From NCBI GenBank assembly GCA_018524345.1, contig JADQAZ010000002.1:558001-622000 (forward strand): a DNA stretch of 64,000 nucleotides. Direction: 5' to 3'. The notes below the pieces were generated by a model. It saw only the letters and a program-made list of their open reading frames with translations. It had not been told where the DNA came from and searched no databases. Positions 1-9,306 of the stretch are shown here, piece after piece. The stretch is from Harenicola maris. GTDB lineage: Bacteria > Pseudomonadota > Alphaproteobacteria > Rhodobacterales > Rhodobacteraceae. Made by a program: the position numbers and the translations under genes. The number at the start of each line of letters is the position of its first letter. The stretch's first letter is position 1.

Positions 1-1115
1 CACAGACCCGCGCCGACCCGGAGTTTGACGGGCGCTCCTATGCCCTTGCTCTGGCCTCAAAGCGGATGCTGGGGGCCTTGGGCCTGTGGGAGGGGCTGGC
101 GGAGCATGCGCAGCCCATTCTGGAGGTTGTCGCCAGTGACGGGCGCGCGGGCGAGGGGCCCTCGCCGCTGTTCCTGCATTTCGATCACGCAGAGATCGAA
201 GAGGGCCCCATGGGCTACATGATCGAGGACAGGTTTCTGCGAAACCTGCTGCTTGAGGCCGCGGAGGCCACGCCGGACCTGACGCATCGGGCGGGGGCGC
301 AGATCATCGGCCAGAGTATCGCGCCCGGCGCGGCCAGTGTGACATTGGCCACAGGCGAGGTGCTGGCCGCGCCTTTGCTGGTGGGGGCCGATGGCAAGGC
401 CAGCGGCACCTGTGCGCGGGCGGGCATTGGCCGCGACGAGACCGATTACGAGCAGGATGCGATTGTCTGCGCCGTGGCCCATAGCGCGCCGCACAACGGG
501 GTGGCGCATCAGTTTTTCATGCCGGGCGGACCGCTTGCGATCCTGCCCCTTGCGGGGCAGCGCAGCGGGATTGTCTGGTCCGAGGAGCGCGCCTTGGCGG
601 CGGAGTATATGGCGCTGGATGATGCCGGGTTTATCGAGGTGCTGAAGCCACGGTTCGGCAGCTTTCTGGGCGAGATTTCACTGGCGGGGCGGCGGTCGAG
701 CTATCCTTTGGTGCGGTCCCTTGCGCGGCAGATCGTAGCGGAGCGGGTCGCCCTTGTGGGCGATGCGGCGCAGGCGGTGCATCCGATTGCGGGGCAAGGT
801 CTGAACCAGGGGCTGCGCGATGTGGCGAGCCTTGTGCAGGTGGTTCTGGAGGCGCGGCGCAGGGGCGAGGATATTGGCGCGGCGGATGTTCTGGAGCGGC
901 ATCGCGCTTGGCGGAGCTTTGACCGGCAAAGCCTTGCCTTTGCCACCGATGGATTCAACCGATTGTTTTCAAACGATAACCCCGTTTTGCGAGCCGGGCG
1001 GGACCTTGGCATGGGCCTGATCGGGTCGGTGCCGGGGCTGCGCCGCCGGTTTATCCGCGAGGCCGCCGGATTGGCGGGGGATCTGCCGGATCTGCTGCGG
1101 GGGCGGCCGATTTAG
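1..1115 (+). CDS. UbiH/UbiF/COQ6-family FAD-dependent monooxygenase (5' partial)
   Basis: The frame is open from base 3, so the N-terminus with the FAD-binding GxGxxG fold lies outside the window. The visible part begins with an [16 protein letters not shown] stretch typical of the UbiH/COQ6 group. Around bases 750-820 it has the second FAD motif [19 protein letters not shown], where the family pattern is GDAAH-x-hP-xAGQGLN. Such enzymes hydroxylate the ring of ubiquinone precursors, using FAD, NAD(P)H and O2. Which ring position is modified cannot be told from sequence. The stop overlaps the convergent Trm112 gene by 4 bp. Confidence 0.88.
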   Translation, partial: QTRADPEFDGRSYALALASKRMLGALGLWEGLAEHAQPILEVVASDGRAGEGPSPLFLHFDHAEIEEGPMGYMIEDRFLRNLLLEAAEATPDLTHRAGAQIIGQSIAPGAASVTLATGEVLAAPLLVGADGKASGTCARAGIGRDETDYEQDAIVCAVAHSAPHNGVAHQFFMPGGPLAILPLAGQRSGIVWSEERALAAEYMALDDAGFIEVLKPRFGSFLGEISLAGRRSSYPLVRSLARQIVAERVALVGDAAQAVHPIAGQGLNQGLRDVASLVQVVLEARRRGEDIGAADVLERHRAWRSFDRQSLAFATDGFNRLFSNDNPVLRAGRDLGMGLIGSVPGLRRRFIREAAGLAGDLPDLLRGRPI

Positions 1116-1291
1116 TCCAGCTTGCGGGCCTCGTCGATCAGCATGATCGGGATGCCGTCGCGGATGGGAAAGGCCAGACGCGCGGATTTGGAGATCAGCT
1201 CCATCGCCTCTGCGTCGAAGCTGAGGGTGTCTTGGGTTTGCGGGCAGACGAGGGCCTCGAGCATCTGGCGGTCTATTTGCGGAGGGGTCAT
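1112..1291 (-). CDS. Trm112 family protein (59 aa)
   Basis: This is a 59-residue protein beginning [19 protein letters not shown] and ending [11 protein letters not shown]. It has the compact Trm112 layout: an LEALVCP segment near the N-terminus and an [15 protein letters not shown] segment near the C-terminus. Trm112-like proteins are small zinc-binding or zinc-derived activators of methyltransferases; in bacteria the role is mostly inferred. Its ATG overlaps the stop of the upstream LON-domain gene (ATGA, 1288-1291), which indicates translational coupling. It ends head to head with the UbiH-like gene. Confidence 0.85.
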   Translation of the reverse strand: MTPPQIDRQMLEALVCPQTQDTLSFDAEAMELISKSARLAFPIRDGIPIMLIDEARKLD

Positions 1292-1932
1292 TGCATCACG
1301 TCCTTTCCGGGGCTGCGCAGCATGGCGTATTCGATCAGGGTGGTCAGGGTTTCGCGGCGGTCGCCGAGGCTGGGGGATTCCAGCAGGGCCTGTTTGTCCT
1401 CTATGCCGAAGGGGCAGAGCATCGACAGGGAGTTGATGAGCAATTCATCGTCGGCCTCTGTCAGGCTGTCCCAATCGGTGGAGAGGTCGCGCGCGTCAAA
1501 GTAGCGGGCGAGGGTTTGCATGAAACCGTCGCGGTCGAAACCGGGGTCTTCCTCGGTGCTGCCGAGATCGGCGGTGAAGGGGGACCAATCGACCGATGCC
1601 TTGATATAGGGGCAAAAGCCGTCGATCTGGGCGGTGATGCGAAAGCGCGAGACCCCCGAGAGGGTGATCATATAGCGGCCGTCCTCTGTCTCGGAAAAGC
1701 CGGTCAGGCGACCGGCGCAGCCGATGTCATGCAGGGAATTTTCGCCGTCTTTGGGGCCTGAGCCGGGCTGAACCATGCCGATGAGGCGGTGGTTTGTGGC
1801 CATCGCGTCCTCGAGCATGGCGAGGTAGCGGGGCTCGAATATATGGAGGGGGAGGCGCGCCCGCGGGAGCAGGAGCGCCCGCGGGAGGGGGAACAGGGGG
1901 ATCGTTTCGGGAAGGTTGGCTGCCAAGAACAT
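1288..1932 (-). CDS. LON peptidase substrate-binding domain protein
   Basis: The 214-aa product is essentially one LON N-terminal (substrate-binding) domain, starting with [26 protein letters not shown], without the AAA+ ATPase or Ser-Lys protease domains of full Lon. Family knowledge suggests a role in protein quality control or substrate recognition, but the substrate is unknown. It lies 26 bp downstream of the thioredoxin/TPR gene and overlaps Trm112 by 4 bp, so the three are likely co-transcribed. An alternative in-frame start would change only the first few residues. Confidence 0.88.
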   Translation of the reverse strand: MFLAANLPETIPLFPLPRALLLPRARLPLHIFEPRYLAMLEDAMATNHRLIGMVQPGSGPKDGENSLHDIGCAGRLTGFSETEDGRYMITLSGVSRFRITAQIDGFCPYIKASVDWSPFTADLGSTEEDPGFDRDGFMQTLARYFDARDLSTDWDSLTEADDELLINSLSMLCPFGIEDKQALLESPSLGDRRETLTTLIEYAMLRSPGKDVMQ

Positions 1933-1958
1933 ACCCTCAAGTTAGCCCGCGCGGCGCA

Positions 1959-2861
1959 TCAGGCAAGGATCATCGAGGCCAGTTTTCGCCGCCCGTTCAG
2001 GGCAATGGCGTCATTGGGTTTGAGGGCGTCGAAAATGGTGAAAAGCTGCGCCTTGGCGGCGCCATCGTTCCAGTCGCGGTCTGCGCGGAACATCTCCAGC
2101 AGGGTTTCGACGGCATCCTCGATGTCGCCTGCGGCGTGCTGCGCCGTGGCCAGATCAAAGCGGGCCTGCATATCGGCGGGATTGGCGGCGACGGCGGCGC
2201 GGAGTTCGTCCAGCGGTCCGGCCTCTGCCGCTTGGTTCAGCAGGGCAAGCTGTGCGCTTGCGGCCTCGACCTCGGCGCTGGATTTCAGGGCATCGGGGGC
2301 CTCGGCGATAAGTTCGGCGGCGCGGTCAAGTTCGCCGAGGGCGATATGGGCGCGGATCATGCCGCCATAGGCGGGGGCGCTGCTTGGGTCCTCTCCGAGG
2401 ATGGCGGCGAAGGTCTGGGCGGCGTCCAGCGCCTCGCCCTCTTCGAGCATCTGCTCGGCGGCCTCGATGGCCTCGGCTAGGCCGCCATCACCGCCCATGT
2501 CGGCGACGCGCTCGACGAAGGCTTTGATCTCGCTTTCCGGCACCGCGCCCTGAAAGCCGTCGACCGGCTGGCCCTTGTGGAAGGCATAGACGGTTGGAAT
2601 GGACTGGATGCGGAGTTGCTGGGCGATCTGTTGGGCTTGGTCGACGTCGATCTTGACCATTTTCACGCGGCCCTTGGCGGCGGTGACTGCGGCCTCGAGC
2701 TGTGGCCCCAAGGTTTTGCAGGGGCCGCACCATGGTGCCCAGAAATCCACGATCACGGGGGTTTCCTGGCTGGCCTCTACGACGTCGGCCATGAAGGTGG
2801 CCTCTGTGCCGTCCTTGATCAGGTCATCTGCGGGGGCGGGGGATTGGCCAAATTCCAACAT
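1959..2861 (-). CDS. Thioredoxin-domain/TPR co-chaperone (CnoX/YbbN-like)
   Basis: The 300-aa protein has an N-terminal thioredoxin fold with an intact WCGPC active site (C45, C48) and the cis-proline segment IQSIPTV near residue 90. A helical TPR-like half covers about residues 140-300. This is the architecture of YbbN/CnoX, which holds oxidised or unfolded clients and hands them to chaperones. Because both active-site cysteines are present, true redox activity is possible. It is the first gene of the trx-LON-Trm112 run, 63 bp downstream of xth. Confidence 0.88.
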   Translation of the reverse strand: MLEFGQSPAPADDLIKDGTEATFMADVVEASQETPVIVDFWAPWCGPCKTLGPQLEAAVTAAKGRVKMVKIDVDQAQQIAQQLRIQSIPTVYAFHKGQPVDGFQGAVPESEIKAFVERVADMGGDGGLAEAIEAAEQMLEEGEALDAAQTFAAILGEDPSSAPAYGGMIRAHIALGELDRAAELIAEAPDALKSSAEVEAASAQLALLNQAAEAGPLDELRAAVAANPADMQARFDLATAQHAAGDIEDAVETLLEMFRADRDWNDGAAKAQLFTIFDALKPNDAIALNGRRKLASMILA

Positions 2862-2924
2862 TGCGGCTCTCCTTTAATGGGTTGCGTGTCACATGGCCCA
2901 TTCAGGGGCCTGTTTCAAGGCGGG

Positions 2925-3713
2925 CTAGAGGTCAAACGTCGCAAAGACGGGGGCGTGGTCGGAGGGTTGGGTCCAGCCGCGGGCGGGGCGCAGGATGCGC
3001 GAGGAATGGGCCGAAGCTGCGATATCGGCGGTGGCCCAGAGGTGATCGAGGCGGCGGCCCTTGTCGGCGGCGTCCCAATCCTTGGCGCGGTAGGACCACC
3101 AGCTGTAGAGCAGCCCAACGGGGATATCGGCGCGGGTGACATCGACCCAGCCGCCAGCGGCCTGCACATCGGCGAGGGCCTCGACCTCCACCGGGGTGTG
3201 GCTGACGATTTTCAGCATTTTCTTGTGGTCCCAGACGTCATCCTCGCGCGGTGCGATGTTCAGATCGCCGACGAGGATGGATTTTTCCGGCGCATTGGCA
3301 CGGAAATAGGCGGACATCTCGGTGAGGTAGTCGAGCTTTTGCCCGAATTTCTCGTTGATCTCGCGGTTGGGTTTGTCGCCGCCTGCGGGGACATAGAAGT
3401 TGTGGATGCTGACCCCGTTTTCCAGCTGTGCACAGACGTGACGGGCATGGCCGAGGGCGGCGAAATCCTCGCCCCCCTGATCGGTCAGGGGCAGGCGGGA
3501 CAGGATCGCGACGCCGTTATACCCCTTTTGCCCGCGCATGACGTTATGGGTGTAGCCAAGGGCGGCGAAGGCCTCGAGGGGGAACTTGTCATCGGGGCAT
3601 TTGCATTCCTGCAGGCAGAGGACATCGGGGGCCTCTTCGGTCAGGAGCTTGCCGACGAGATCGGCGCGCAGACGCACGGAGTTGATGTTCCAGGTGGCGA
3701 TGGTGAAGGGCAT
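2925..3713 (-). CDS. xth: Exodeoxyribonuclease III (AP endonuclease family)
   Basis: The 262-aa protein begins MPFTIATWNINSVRLR. An upstream in-frame extension exists, but the family N-terminus is exactly this one. Catalytic landmarks of the exonuclease-endonuclease-phosphatase fold are visible: N9, E36 in LQECK, the GDLNIAP segment and the terminal SDHAPVFATFDL. The enzyme incises DNA at abasic sites and removes 3' blocking groups in base-excision repair. It is divergent from exoD across about 110 bp, which should hold both promoters. Confidence 0.93.
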   Translation of the reverse strand: MPFTIATWNINSVRLRADLVGKLLTEEAPDVLCLQECKCPDDKFPLEAFAALGYTHNVMRGQKGYNGVAILSRLPLTDQGGEDFAALGHARHVCAQLENGVSIHNFYVPAGGDKPNREINEKFGQKLDYLTEMSAYFRANAPEKSILVGDLNIAPREDDVWDHKKMLKIVSHTPVEVEALADVQAAGGWVDVTRADIPVGLLYSWWSYRAKDWDAADKGRRLDHLWATADIAASAHSSRILRPARGWTQPSDHAPVFATFDL

Positions 3714-3822
3714 TGTATGGGGCTCCGGCGAGAATTTGCCGCACATTAGGCCAGCACTGCCCGACCTGCCAGTGCGGTTTTTATCCGTAGACCTGTGCCC
3801 AATTTTCGAGCAGACAGGCGCG

Positions 3823-4449
3823 ATGAACCAGTATGACCCAGATCGCGACATCGACCCCGACCATCCTTTGGAGGCTGTGATCGACCGTTTGGACGAGTTG
3901 ACCCATCAGGACGAGGTGACGCTGGCGGACCTGATCGGGGCCTTCGGGGCGCGGGCGTTTTTGCCGTTGATCATTGTGCTGGGGCTTTTTGTGTTCTCGC
4001 CCCTGTCGGGGATTCCGATTTTGCCGAGCTTTTGCGGGCTGATGATTGCCGCGCTTGCGGGGCAGATGTTGCTGAGCGGATCGCGGGTGCGGATGCCGGG
4101 GTTTCTGGCGCGGCGCGGGGTGTCTGGCGAGAGGCTGCACCGCGCGATCGAGCAGACGCGGCGGGTGGCACGCTGGGTCGATCGCCTGACGCGGCGGCGG
4201 ATGCTGGCCCTGACGGTGCGGCCGCTGCGCAAGCTGTGGCAGGGGGTGATTATGGTCAGCGGATTGACCATGCCGTTTCTGGAGCTGGTGCCCTTCAGCA
4301 GTTCGATCCTTGCGGCGGGGGTGTTGTGCATGTGCCTTGCGCTGTTGTCGCGCGACGGGCTGTTTGTGGTGATCGGTTTGGTGATCACGGGGATCGGGTT
4401 TCTGATCCCGCTTGGGGCGGTCTCTGTCTTGTCCTCTGTTCTGGGCTGA
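3823..4449 (+). CDS. ExoD family exopolysaccharide synthesis membrane protein
   Basis: The 208-aa protein starts at MNQYDPDRDIDPDHPLE; an upstream open stretch overlaps xth on the other strand and is not expected to be translated. A helical N-terminal part (VIDRLDEL, VTLADLIGAFGARAF) is followed by hydrophobic segments near residues 45-60, 65-82, 140-160 and 170-205. ExoD proteins are inner-membrane proteins linked to exopolysaccharide production in rhizobia; the biochemical role is unknown. Confidence 0.85.
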   Translation: MNQYDPDRDIDPDHPLEAVIDRLDELTHQDEVTLADLIGAFGARAFLPLIIVLGLFVFSPLSGIPILPSFCGLMIAALAGQMLLSGSRVRMPGFLARRGVSGERLHRAIEQTRRVARWVDRLTRRRMLALTVRPLRKLWQGVIMVSGLTMPFLELVPFSSSILAAGVLCMCLALLSRDGLFVVIGLVITGIGFLIPLGAVSVLSSVLG

Positions 4450-4463
4450 TCCCGGGGGCAGGC

Positions 4464-4492
4464 AAAAAAAGACCCCGGTATAAATACCGGGG
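4464..4492 (-). terminator. Rho-independent terminator of the response-regulator gene
   Basis: A 9-bp perfect stem (CCCCGGTAT / ATACCGGGG) with a 2-nt centre spans 4473-4492. Read on the minus strand it is followed by a run of seven T (A7 at 4464-4470 on the plus strand). It lies about 80 bp past the stop of the minus-strand regulator. Confidence 0.85.
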
Positions 4493-4568
4493 CCAGTCCA
4501 ACAGGGAGGTGCAGCATCATAACCCTGACGCTGCCAAGGGGTTCGTTAAAAGCGCGTGAAATGTGGGC

Positions 4569-5255
4569 CTAGGCCACGAGGCGATAGCCGCCGCTTTCGG
4601 TGACCAGAAGGCGCGCATTGGATGGGTCCGGCTCGATCTTTTGGCGCAGACGGTAGATATGCGTTTCGAGCGTATGGGTCGTGACGCCAGCGTTATATCC
4701 CCAGACTTCATGCAGCAGGATATCGCGGGCAACGACGCCATCGGTGGCGCGGTAGAGGAACTTGAGAATGTTGGTTTCTTTCTCGGTCAGGCGGATTTTG
4801 CGCTCTGCCTCGTCGATCAACATCTTCATCGCGGGTTTGAAGGTATAGGGGCCAAGCTGGAAGACGGCGTCTTCCGATTGCTCGTGCTGGCGCAGTTGTG
4901 CACGGATGCGGGCCAGCAGGACAGGGAATTTGAAGGGCTTGGTGACATAGTCATTTGCGCCAGCGTCAAGGCCAAGAATGGTGTCGGCGTCGCTGTCATG
5001 ACCGGTGAGCATCAGGACGGGGCATTTGACGCCCTGCTTGCGCATCACGCGGCAAAGCTCGCGCCCGTCGGTGTCGGGCAGGCCCACGTCAAGGATCACA
5101 AGATCATAGATGCCGGCCTTGGCTTTCTCCATGGCTTCCGCGCCTGTTCCGGCCTCGAAGACGTCGAACTCCTCGGTCATGACGAGCTGTTCGGACAGGG
5201 CTTCGCGCAGGTCCTCTTCGTCGTCCACCAGAAGGATTTTTCGCAGGTTTGGCAT
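4569..5255 (-). CDS. cenR: OmpR/PhoB-family response regulator, CenR-like
   Basis: The 228-aa protein has an N-terminal receiver with the acidic pair D11/D12, phosphoacceptor D56 in LVILDVGLPD and the conserved lysine in DYVTKPFKFP. A winged-helix output domain follows, with the family landmarks HTLETHIYRLRQKIE and GGYRLVA. The linker motif LRQHEQSEDAVF and the overall sequence resemble alphaproteobacterial CenR, an often essential envelope regulator; this assignment is from memory of the family. No histidine kinase is adjacent. The start at MPNLRKILLVDDEED is chosen because the upstream extension does not resemble a receiver domain. Confidence 0.8.
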   Translation of the reverse strand: MPNLRKILLVDDEEDLREALSEQLVMTEEFDVFEAGTGAEAMEKAKAGIYDLVILDVGLPDTDGRELCRVMRKQGVKCPVLMLTGHDSDADTILGLDAGANDYVTKPFKFPVLLARIRAQLRQHEQSEDAVFQLGPYTFKPAMKMLIDEAERKIRLTEKETNILKFLYRATDGVVARDILLHEVWGYNAGVTTHTLETHIYRLRQKIEPDPSNARLLVTESGGYRLVA

Positions 5256-5429
5256 CGATCGTCTCCGTTTGTGTTGAACTATAAATGAGCATGAAAGGCG
5301 GCTGCGGCAAGAAATGCTGCGCAACGTTCACGGGCTCGTGTGATGTGGGCATCCAATTGCGTGCAAATGTTTCAATTCTGGGGCTATACGGTGTATCAGA
5401 CGCGACGATCCGCACAGAATAGGCCCGAA

Positions 5430-6503
5430 ATGTTACCGCTTTGCCTTACAGAAACTGAAAAACGCGCCCGCGCTATGGCCGATTTGCGCATGGGATTGCC
5501 CGTTGCGATCACCGGGCCATGGGGGACGGGCCTTGTTTTCGCGGCCGAAACCGTGGACGACTCGCGCTTTGCCGCGGCCATGGGGATGGGCGGGGTGGAG
5601 GTTGCCGTCACCGCATGGCGCGCCGCGACCCTCAAGGCGCGGGTCTATGACGGCGATGTGGCGCGGCTTGCGGTGCCGCGGCACGCCAGCCTGCGGTGGC
5701 TGCGTTCGGTGGCCGATCCGGCCAGCGATCTGGAGCATCCGATGAAGGGGCCCTTCCGCGAGGTCCGCGAGGGCAGCGCCGATATCCACCGCATGGCGAT
5801 CGCCCTGACGAAAGAGGCGCGGCTTTTGCCCGCCGCGCTTGTCCTGCCGGTGGTTGATGCGGTGCCGGAGGGGCTGACCCTGCTTCAGGTCACGGCAGAG
5901 AGCGCCGCGCGCCTCTCGGCCTATCACGTCGTCTCTGCCGCGCGTCTGCCCACGGCCCTTGGCGGGGCGGGGCGGCTGCGGGTGTTCCGCCCCGATGACG
6001 GGGGCGAGGAACACTACGCCGTCACCATCGGCACGCCGGACCTCGATGGGCCGGTGCTGGTGCGGTTGCATTCGGCCTGTTTCACAGGCGATATCCTCGG
6101 CTCGCTGAAATGCGACTGCGGGCCACAGCTTCATGCCGCCATGGCTGCCATGGGGCGCGAAGGGGCGGGAGTGATCCTCTATCTCAACCAAGAGGGGCGC
6201 GGCATTGGCCTTGCCAATAAAATGCGCGCCTATGCCCTGCAGGATCAAGGCTTTGATACGGTAGAGGCCAACCACCGCCTCGGCTTCGAGGATGACGAAC
6301 GCGATTTCCGCATCGGGTCCGAGCTTCTCGGCGTGATGGGGATCACCCGCGTGCGGCTGATGACGAACAATCCGCTGAAGGTTGCCATGATGGAAACCCA
6401 AGGGATCAGCGTGACCGAACGCGTCCCCATTGCCGTGGGCGAAACCGAGCATAACCGCGCCTATCTGGCGGTGAAGGCGGCAAAATCCGGCCACCTGCTG
6501 TGA
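5430..6503 (+). CDS. ribA: GTP cyclohydrolase II (riboflavin biosynthesis)
   Basis: The 357-aa protein has a C-terminal GTP cyclohydrolase II domain with the zinc ligands C217, C228 and C230 in SACFTGDILGSLKCDCG and the QEGRGIGL signature. It opens GTP to the first committed pyrimidine intermediate of riboflavin synthesis. The N-terminal half, about 190 residues, is related to the extra domain seen in alphaproteobacterial RibA and shows no clear DHBP-synthase active site. The start at 5430 (MLPLCLTETEKRARAM) is preferred over the more upstream one. It is coupled to the next gene by a 4-bp GTGA overlap. Confidence 0.92.
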   Translation: MLPLCLTETEKRARAMADLRMGLPVAITGPWGTGLVFAAETVDDSRFAAAMGMGGVEVAVTAWRAATLKARVYDGDVARLAVPRHASLRWLRSVADPASDLEHPMKGPFREVREGSADIHRMAIALTKEARLLPAALVLPVVDAVPEGLTLLQVTAESAARLSAYHVVSAARLPTALGGAGRLRVFRPDDGGEEHYAVTIGTPDLDGPVLVRLHSACFTGDILGSLKCDCGPQLHAAMAAMGREGAGVILYLNQEGRGIGLANKMRAYALQDQGFDTVEANHRLGFEDDERDFRIGSELLGVMGITRVRLMTNNPLKVAMMETQGISVTERVPIAVGETEHNRAYLAVKAAKSGHLL

Positions 6504-6994
6504 GCATCCACGACCTGATCGCAACACGCTGGGGCCTGCGCTTCCACGGTCGCCGGTTTCCGGCTGCCATCGGCAAGGGCGGGATTACAGATGACAAACG
6601 CGAGGGCGACGGGGCAAGTCCAAAGGGCACGCACCGGATCACCGGTATGCTCTACCGCGCCGATCGGATCGCCGCCCCCGCCCCTTGGGCAGAGGCGATC
6701 GGCCCGCGCGACCTTTGGTCCGATGATGTGAAGGACGCGCAGTATAACCACGCCGTGCGCGCGCCCCATGGTTACAGCCATGAGCGCCTGTCCCGCGCCG
6801 ATCCGCTCTATGATCTTGTGCTGCTGACGGATTGGAACTGGCCGCAGGCCACACCGGGAAAAGGCTCTGCCATTTTCATCCACCGCTGGCGCAAACCGCG
6901 CCATCCGACGGAAGGCTGCCTTGCCCTGCGCCCCGATCACCTGCTCTGGGTGGCGCAGCGGGTGCAACCCGGAACACGGGTCATCTTTCGCTAA
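6500..6994 (+). CDS. L,D-transpeptidase family (YkuD) protein
   Basis: The 164-aa protein starts with GTG inside the ribA stop (GTGA overlap). Residues 124-142 carry the YkuD catalytic signature with H128 and C140 (HRW...HPTEGCLAL). Known YkuD enzymes form 3-3 peptidoglycan cross-links or attach proteins to the wall through the catalytic cysteine. No signal peptide is obvious, which is unusual for a periplasmic enzyme; this short cytosol-like subfamily is common in alphaproteobacteria and its substrate is unclear. Confidence 0.83.
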   Translation: MSIHDLIATRWGLRFHGRRFPAAIGKGGITDDKREGDGASPKGTHRITGMLYRADRIAAPAPWAEAIGPRDLWSDDVKDAQYNHAVRAPHGYSHERLSRADPLYDLVLLTDWNWPQATPGKGSAIFIHRWRKPRHPTEGCLALRPDHLLWVAQRVQPGTRVIFR

Positions 6995-7054
6995 CCTGCG
7001 CTTCTTATTGGGGCAAATATCCCGGGGGGCGCGCAGCGCGGGGGCAGAGCCCCC

Positions 7055-7714
7055 TCAACCCTCGCCGTAATCGCGGGCGCCAAAGATGGCAGAGCCGACG
7101 CGGATATGGGTGGCGCCCTGCGCGATGGCGCTTTCGAAATCGCCGCTCATGCCCATGGACAGACCGCTCAGCCCGTTGCGCGCGGCGATTTTGGCCAGCA
7201 GCGCGAAATGCAAGCTGGGTTCCTCGTCCACCGGCGGGATGCACATCAGGCCCTTGACCGGCAGGTCGAGGCCGCGGCATTCGGCGATGAAGGCATCGGC
7301 CTCGCCAATCGGACAGCCCGCCTTTTGTCCCTCATCCCCTGTGTTGATCTGCACAAAGATATCCGGGCAGCTGCCGATCTCCTGCGCCAGCCGGGCCAAT
7401 GTGCTGGCGAGTTTGGGGCGATCGACGGAATGGATGGCGTGGAAAAGCTCCATCGCGGCGCGGGCCTTGTTGGTTTGCAGCGGGCCGATCAGGTGCAGGT
7501 CGACGCCTTGGAAGCTCTCCATAAAGCCGGGCCATTTGCCCTGTGCCTCTTGCACCCGGTTCTCGCCGAAACAGCGCTGCCCCTCTTGCAGAACGGCCTC
7601 GACCCGTTCGTTGGGTTGCACCTTAGAAACGGCGATCAGGGTGGTGCTGCCTGGCGTGCGTCCGGCGGCGGCTTCGGCGGCGGCGATGCGGGTGGTGATC
7701 TCGGTCAGGCTCAT
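7055..7714 (-). CDS. YggS/PROSC family pyridoxal-phosphate homeostasis protein
   Basis: The 219-aa single-domain PLP-binding TIM barrel has the PLP lysine K31 in LIAVSKVQP. Other family landmarks are CFGENRVQEA, HLIGPLQTNKA, SMGMSGDFESAIAQGATHIRVG and a terminal GARDY. Family members bind PLP and buffer vitamin B6 and amino-acid pools without known catalysis. It starts 1 nt after the stop of the upstream TPR-sulfotransferase gene, so the two form a minus-strand operon. Confidence 0.93.
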   Translation of the reverse strand: MSLTEITTRIAAAEAAAGRTPGSTTLIAVSKVQPNERVEAVLQEGQRCFGENRVQEAQGKWPGFMESFQGVDLHLIGPLQTNKARAAMELFHAIHSVDRPKLASTLARLAQEIGSCPDIFVQINTGDEGQKAGCPIGEADAFIAECRGLDLPVKGLMCIPPVDEEPSLHFALLAKIAARNGLSGLSMGMSGDFESAIAQGATHIRVGSAIFGARDYGEG

Positions 7715-7715
7715 C

Positions 7716-9179
7716 TCAGCTGTCCTTCAGGGCGTTGAGCATATCGGCCAAATCGGCCTCGTAGCGTTTCCATACGCCGACAGAGCCCTTGTAGACGGGT
7801 TGGCGGACTTGGTGGACGCTGAGGGTTTGGACGGTGCGTTTGTTTTCATAGAACGAAAGGCAGGCGTCGTCCCAGTCCAGCCCCGCCGCGGCGACGAGGG
7901 CGCGGGATTGGGGCTCTGGATCGGAGACGAGGTCCTCGTAATGGACCGTGTGGATGTGATCCGGCAGGGCCTGTTTCCAGAAGGCGATCAGCCTTTGGTG
8001 TTGGCGGTAATAGTCCACCAGATCGGTCATGGAATAGGCATAGCGGTGGGTGCCTTCCTCGAAGATCTGTTTGTAGATCGAATAGAGCGTGTCGCGCGGA
8101 TCGCGTTCAACCACGATAAAGCGGGCGCGCGGCAGGGCGAGGCGCAGCAGGCCAAAGACCGTGTGGGTTTGCAGGCTTTTGTCCGTGGCGTGGGTGTCAA
8201 AGTCGAGCTTGTCGCGCAGAGCCGCGGCGTAGCGGTCGCCGACGCTTTTGATTTCCTTGTCTGTCAGGTCGGACAGGGGGCGAAATTCATTGCCCCGCCT
8301 CAGGACGTCCAAGGTTGTGGCGCGGACGATGGACATTTCGCCGCCGCCACTCACCAGAGGGTGGCTCGCCAGAATTTGTTCCACAAGGGTGGTGCCGGAG
8401 CGGGGCAGGCCGGTGACGAAGATCGGGGCGATCTCGGAATTGGCGCCGGGGATTGTGCGGCTGTAATCGGCGCCCTCGAAGGCGGCGATGAGGCCGTCGA
8501 CCTCTGCTTTGCGCTCGCCCTTTTTCATTGGATAGGCCTCAGCCATGGCGTCATTGGCGGGGCGTAGGTAGGTGAAGGTGCGCTCATATTGGCCGCTGTC
8601 CTCCATCGCCTTAGCGAGGGCGAAGTTCAGGTGCATGCGGCTGCGGCCCGTGACCTTGGGGTCTTTGGCGGCGGCCTCCATCCTTGCGAGGAAGGGGTCG
8701 CCTTTTTTGACCTTTTTGCTGACGCCGAGCAGGCGGAACAACTCGCCGTCATGGGGGGCGAGTTTGAAGGCCTTGTCAAAGGCGCGTTCGGCGGCCTCGA
8801 AGCGGCCCGCGTTTTGCAGCATCCGCGCCTTTTCGGCCAGCGGTTTGACCGCCTTGGGAAAGAGGCGGGCGAGTTCGTCATAGAGGGCGTTGGCCGCGTC
8901 GATATTGCCCATGCTGATGTGCAGGGATGCGAGGGCGTCGAGAATGCTGGGTTCTTTGGGCTTTAGCTTGCGTGCGCGTTCAAAGCAGGCGAGGGCGGTT
9001 GGCAGCTTGTTTTCCCGCAGGGCGATCTGGCCGAGTTGGTAATGCGGTTCCGGCAGGGCGGGTTTGGCCAGGGTGATCTGGGTGTAGGCCTTGCGCGCGG
9101 CATCCAGCCGGCCTGCGGCATGATCGGCGCGGGCCTTTTGGTAGAGGGCGGGAATCTTGGCGGGGTTCAGTGGCAGCAT
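7716..9179 (-). CDS. TPR-repeat sulfotransferase family protein
   Basis: The 487-aa protein has TPR repeats over roughly residues 5-210 and then a sulfotransferase domain. The 5'-phosphosulfate loop is FVTGLPRSGTTLVEQIL (about 254-270) and the 3'-phosphate site is RFIVVERDPRDTLYSIYKQ. Such enzymes transfer sulfate from PAPS to a protein or glycan acceptor. The TPR part may recruit the acceptor, which is unknown. No PAPS synthesis genes are nearby. Confidence 0.87.
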   Translation of the reverse strand: MLPLNPAKIPALYQKARADHAAGRLDAARKAYTQITLAKPALPEPHYQLGQIALRENKLPTALACFERARKLKPKEPSILDALASLHISMGNIDAANALYDELARLFPKAVKPLAEKARMLQNAGRFEAAERAFDKAFKLAPHDGELFRLLGVSKKVKKGDPFLARMEAAAKDPKVTGRSRMHLNFALAKAMEDSGQYERTFTYLRPANDAMAEAYPMKKGERKAEVDGLIAAFEGADYSRTIPGANSEIAPIFVTGLPRSGTTLVEQILASHPLVSGGGEMSIVRATTLDVLRRGNEFRPLSDLTDKEIKSVGDRYAAALRDKLDFDTHATDKSLQTHTVFGLLRLALPRARFIVVERDPRDTLYSIYKQIFEEGTHRYAYSMTDLVDYYRQHQRLIAFWKQALPDHIHTVHYEDLVSDPEPQSRALVAAAGLDWDDACLSFYENKRTVQTLSVHQVRQPVYKGSVGVWKRYEADLADMLNALKDS

Positions 9180-9251
9180 TGCAATGTCGGACCATGGTTT
9201 GGGGCCTGGCGACTTGGGCCAGATGCGGCCTGTGTAATAGCAGTTGGTAGA

Positions 9252-9280
9252 AACGAAAAGAGCGGGCCAATGGCCCGCTC
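9252..9280 (-). terminator. Rho-independent terminator of the porin gene
   Basis: The 9-bp stem GAGCGGGCC / GGCCCGCTC (9260-9268, 9272-9280) has a 3-nt loop and is followed on the minus strand by CTTTTCGTTTC. It lies 26 bp past the porin stop. Confidence 0.85.
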
Positions 9281-9306
9281 TTCCCTAATTCAAATCCAGT
9301 TATGGA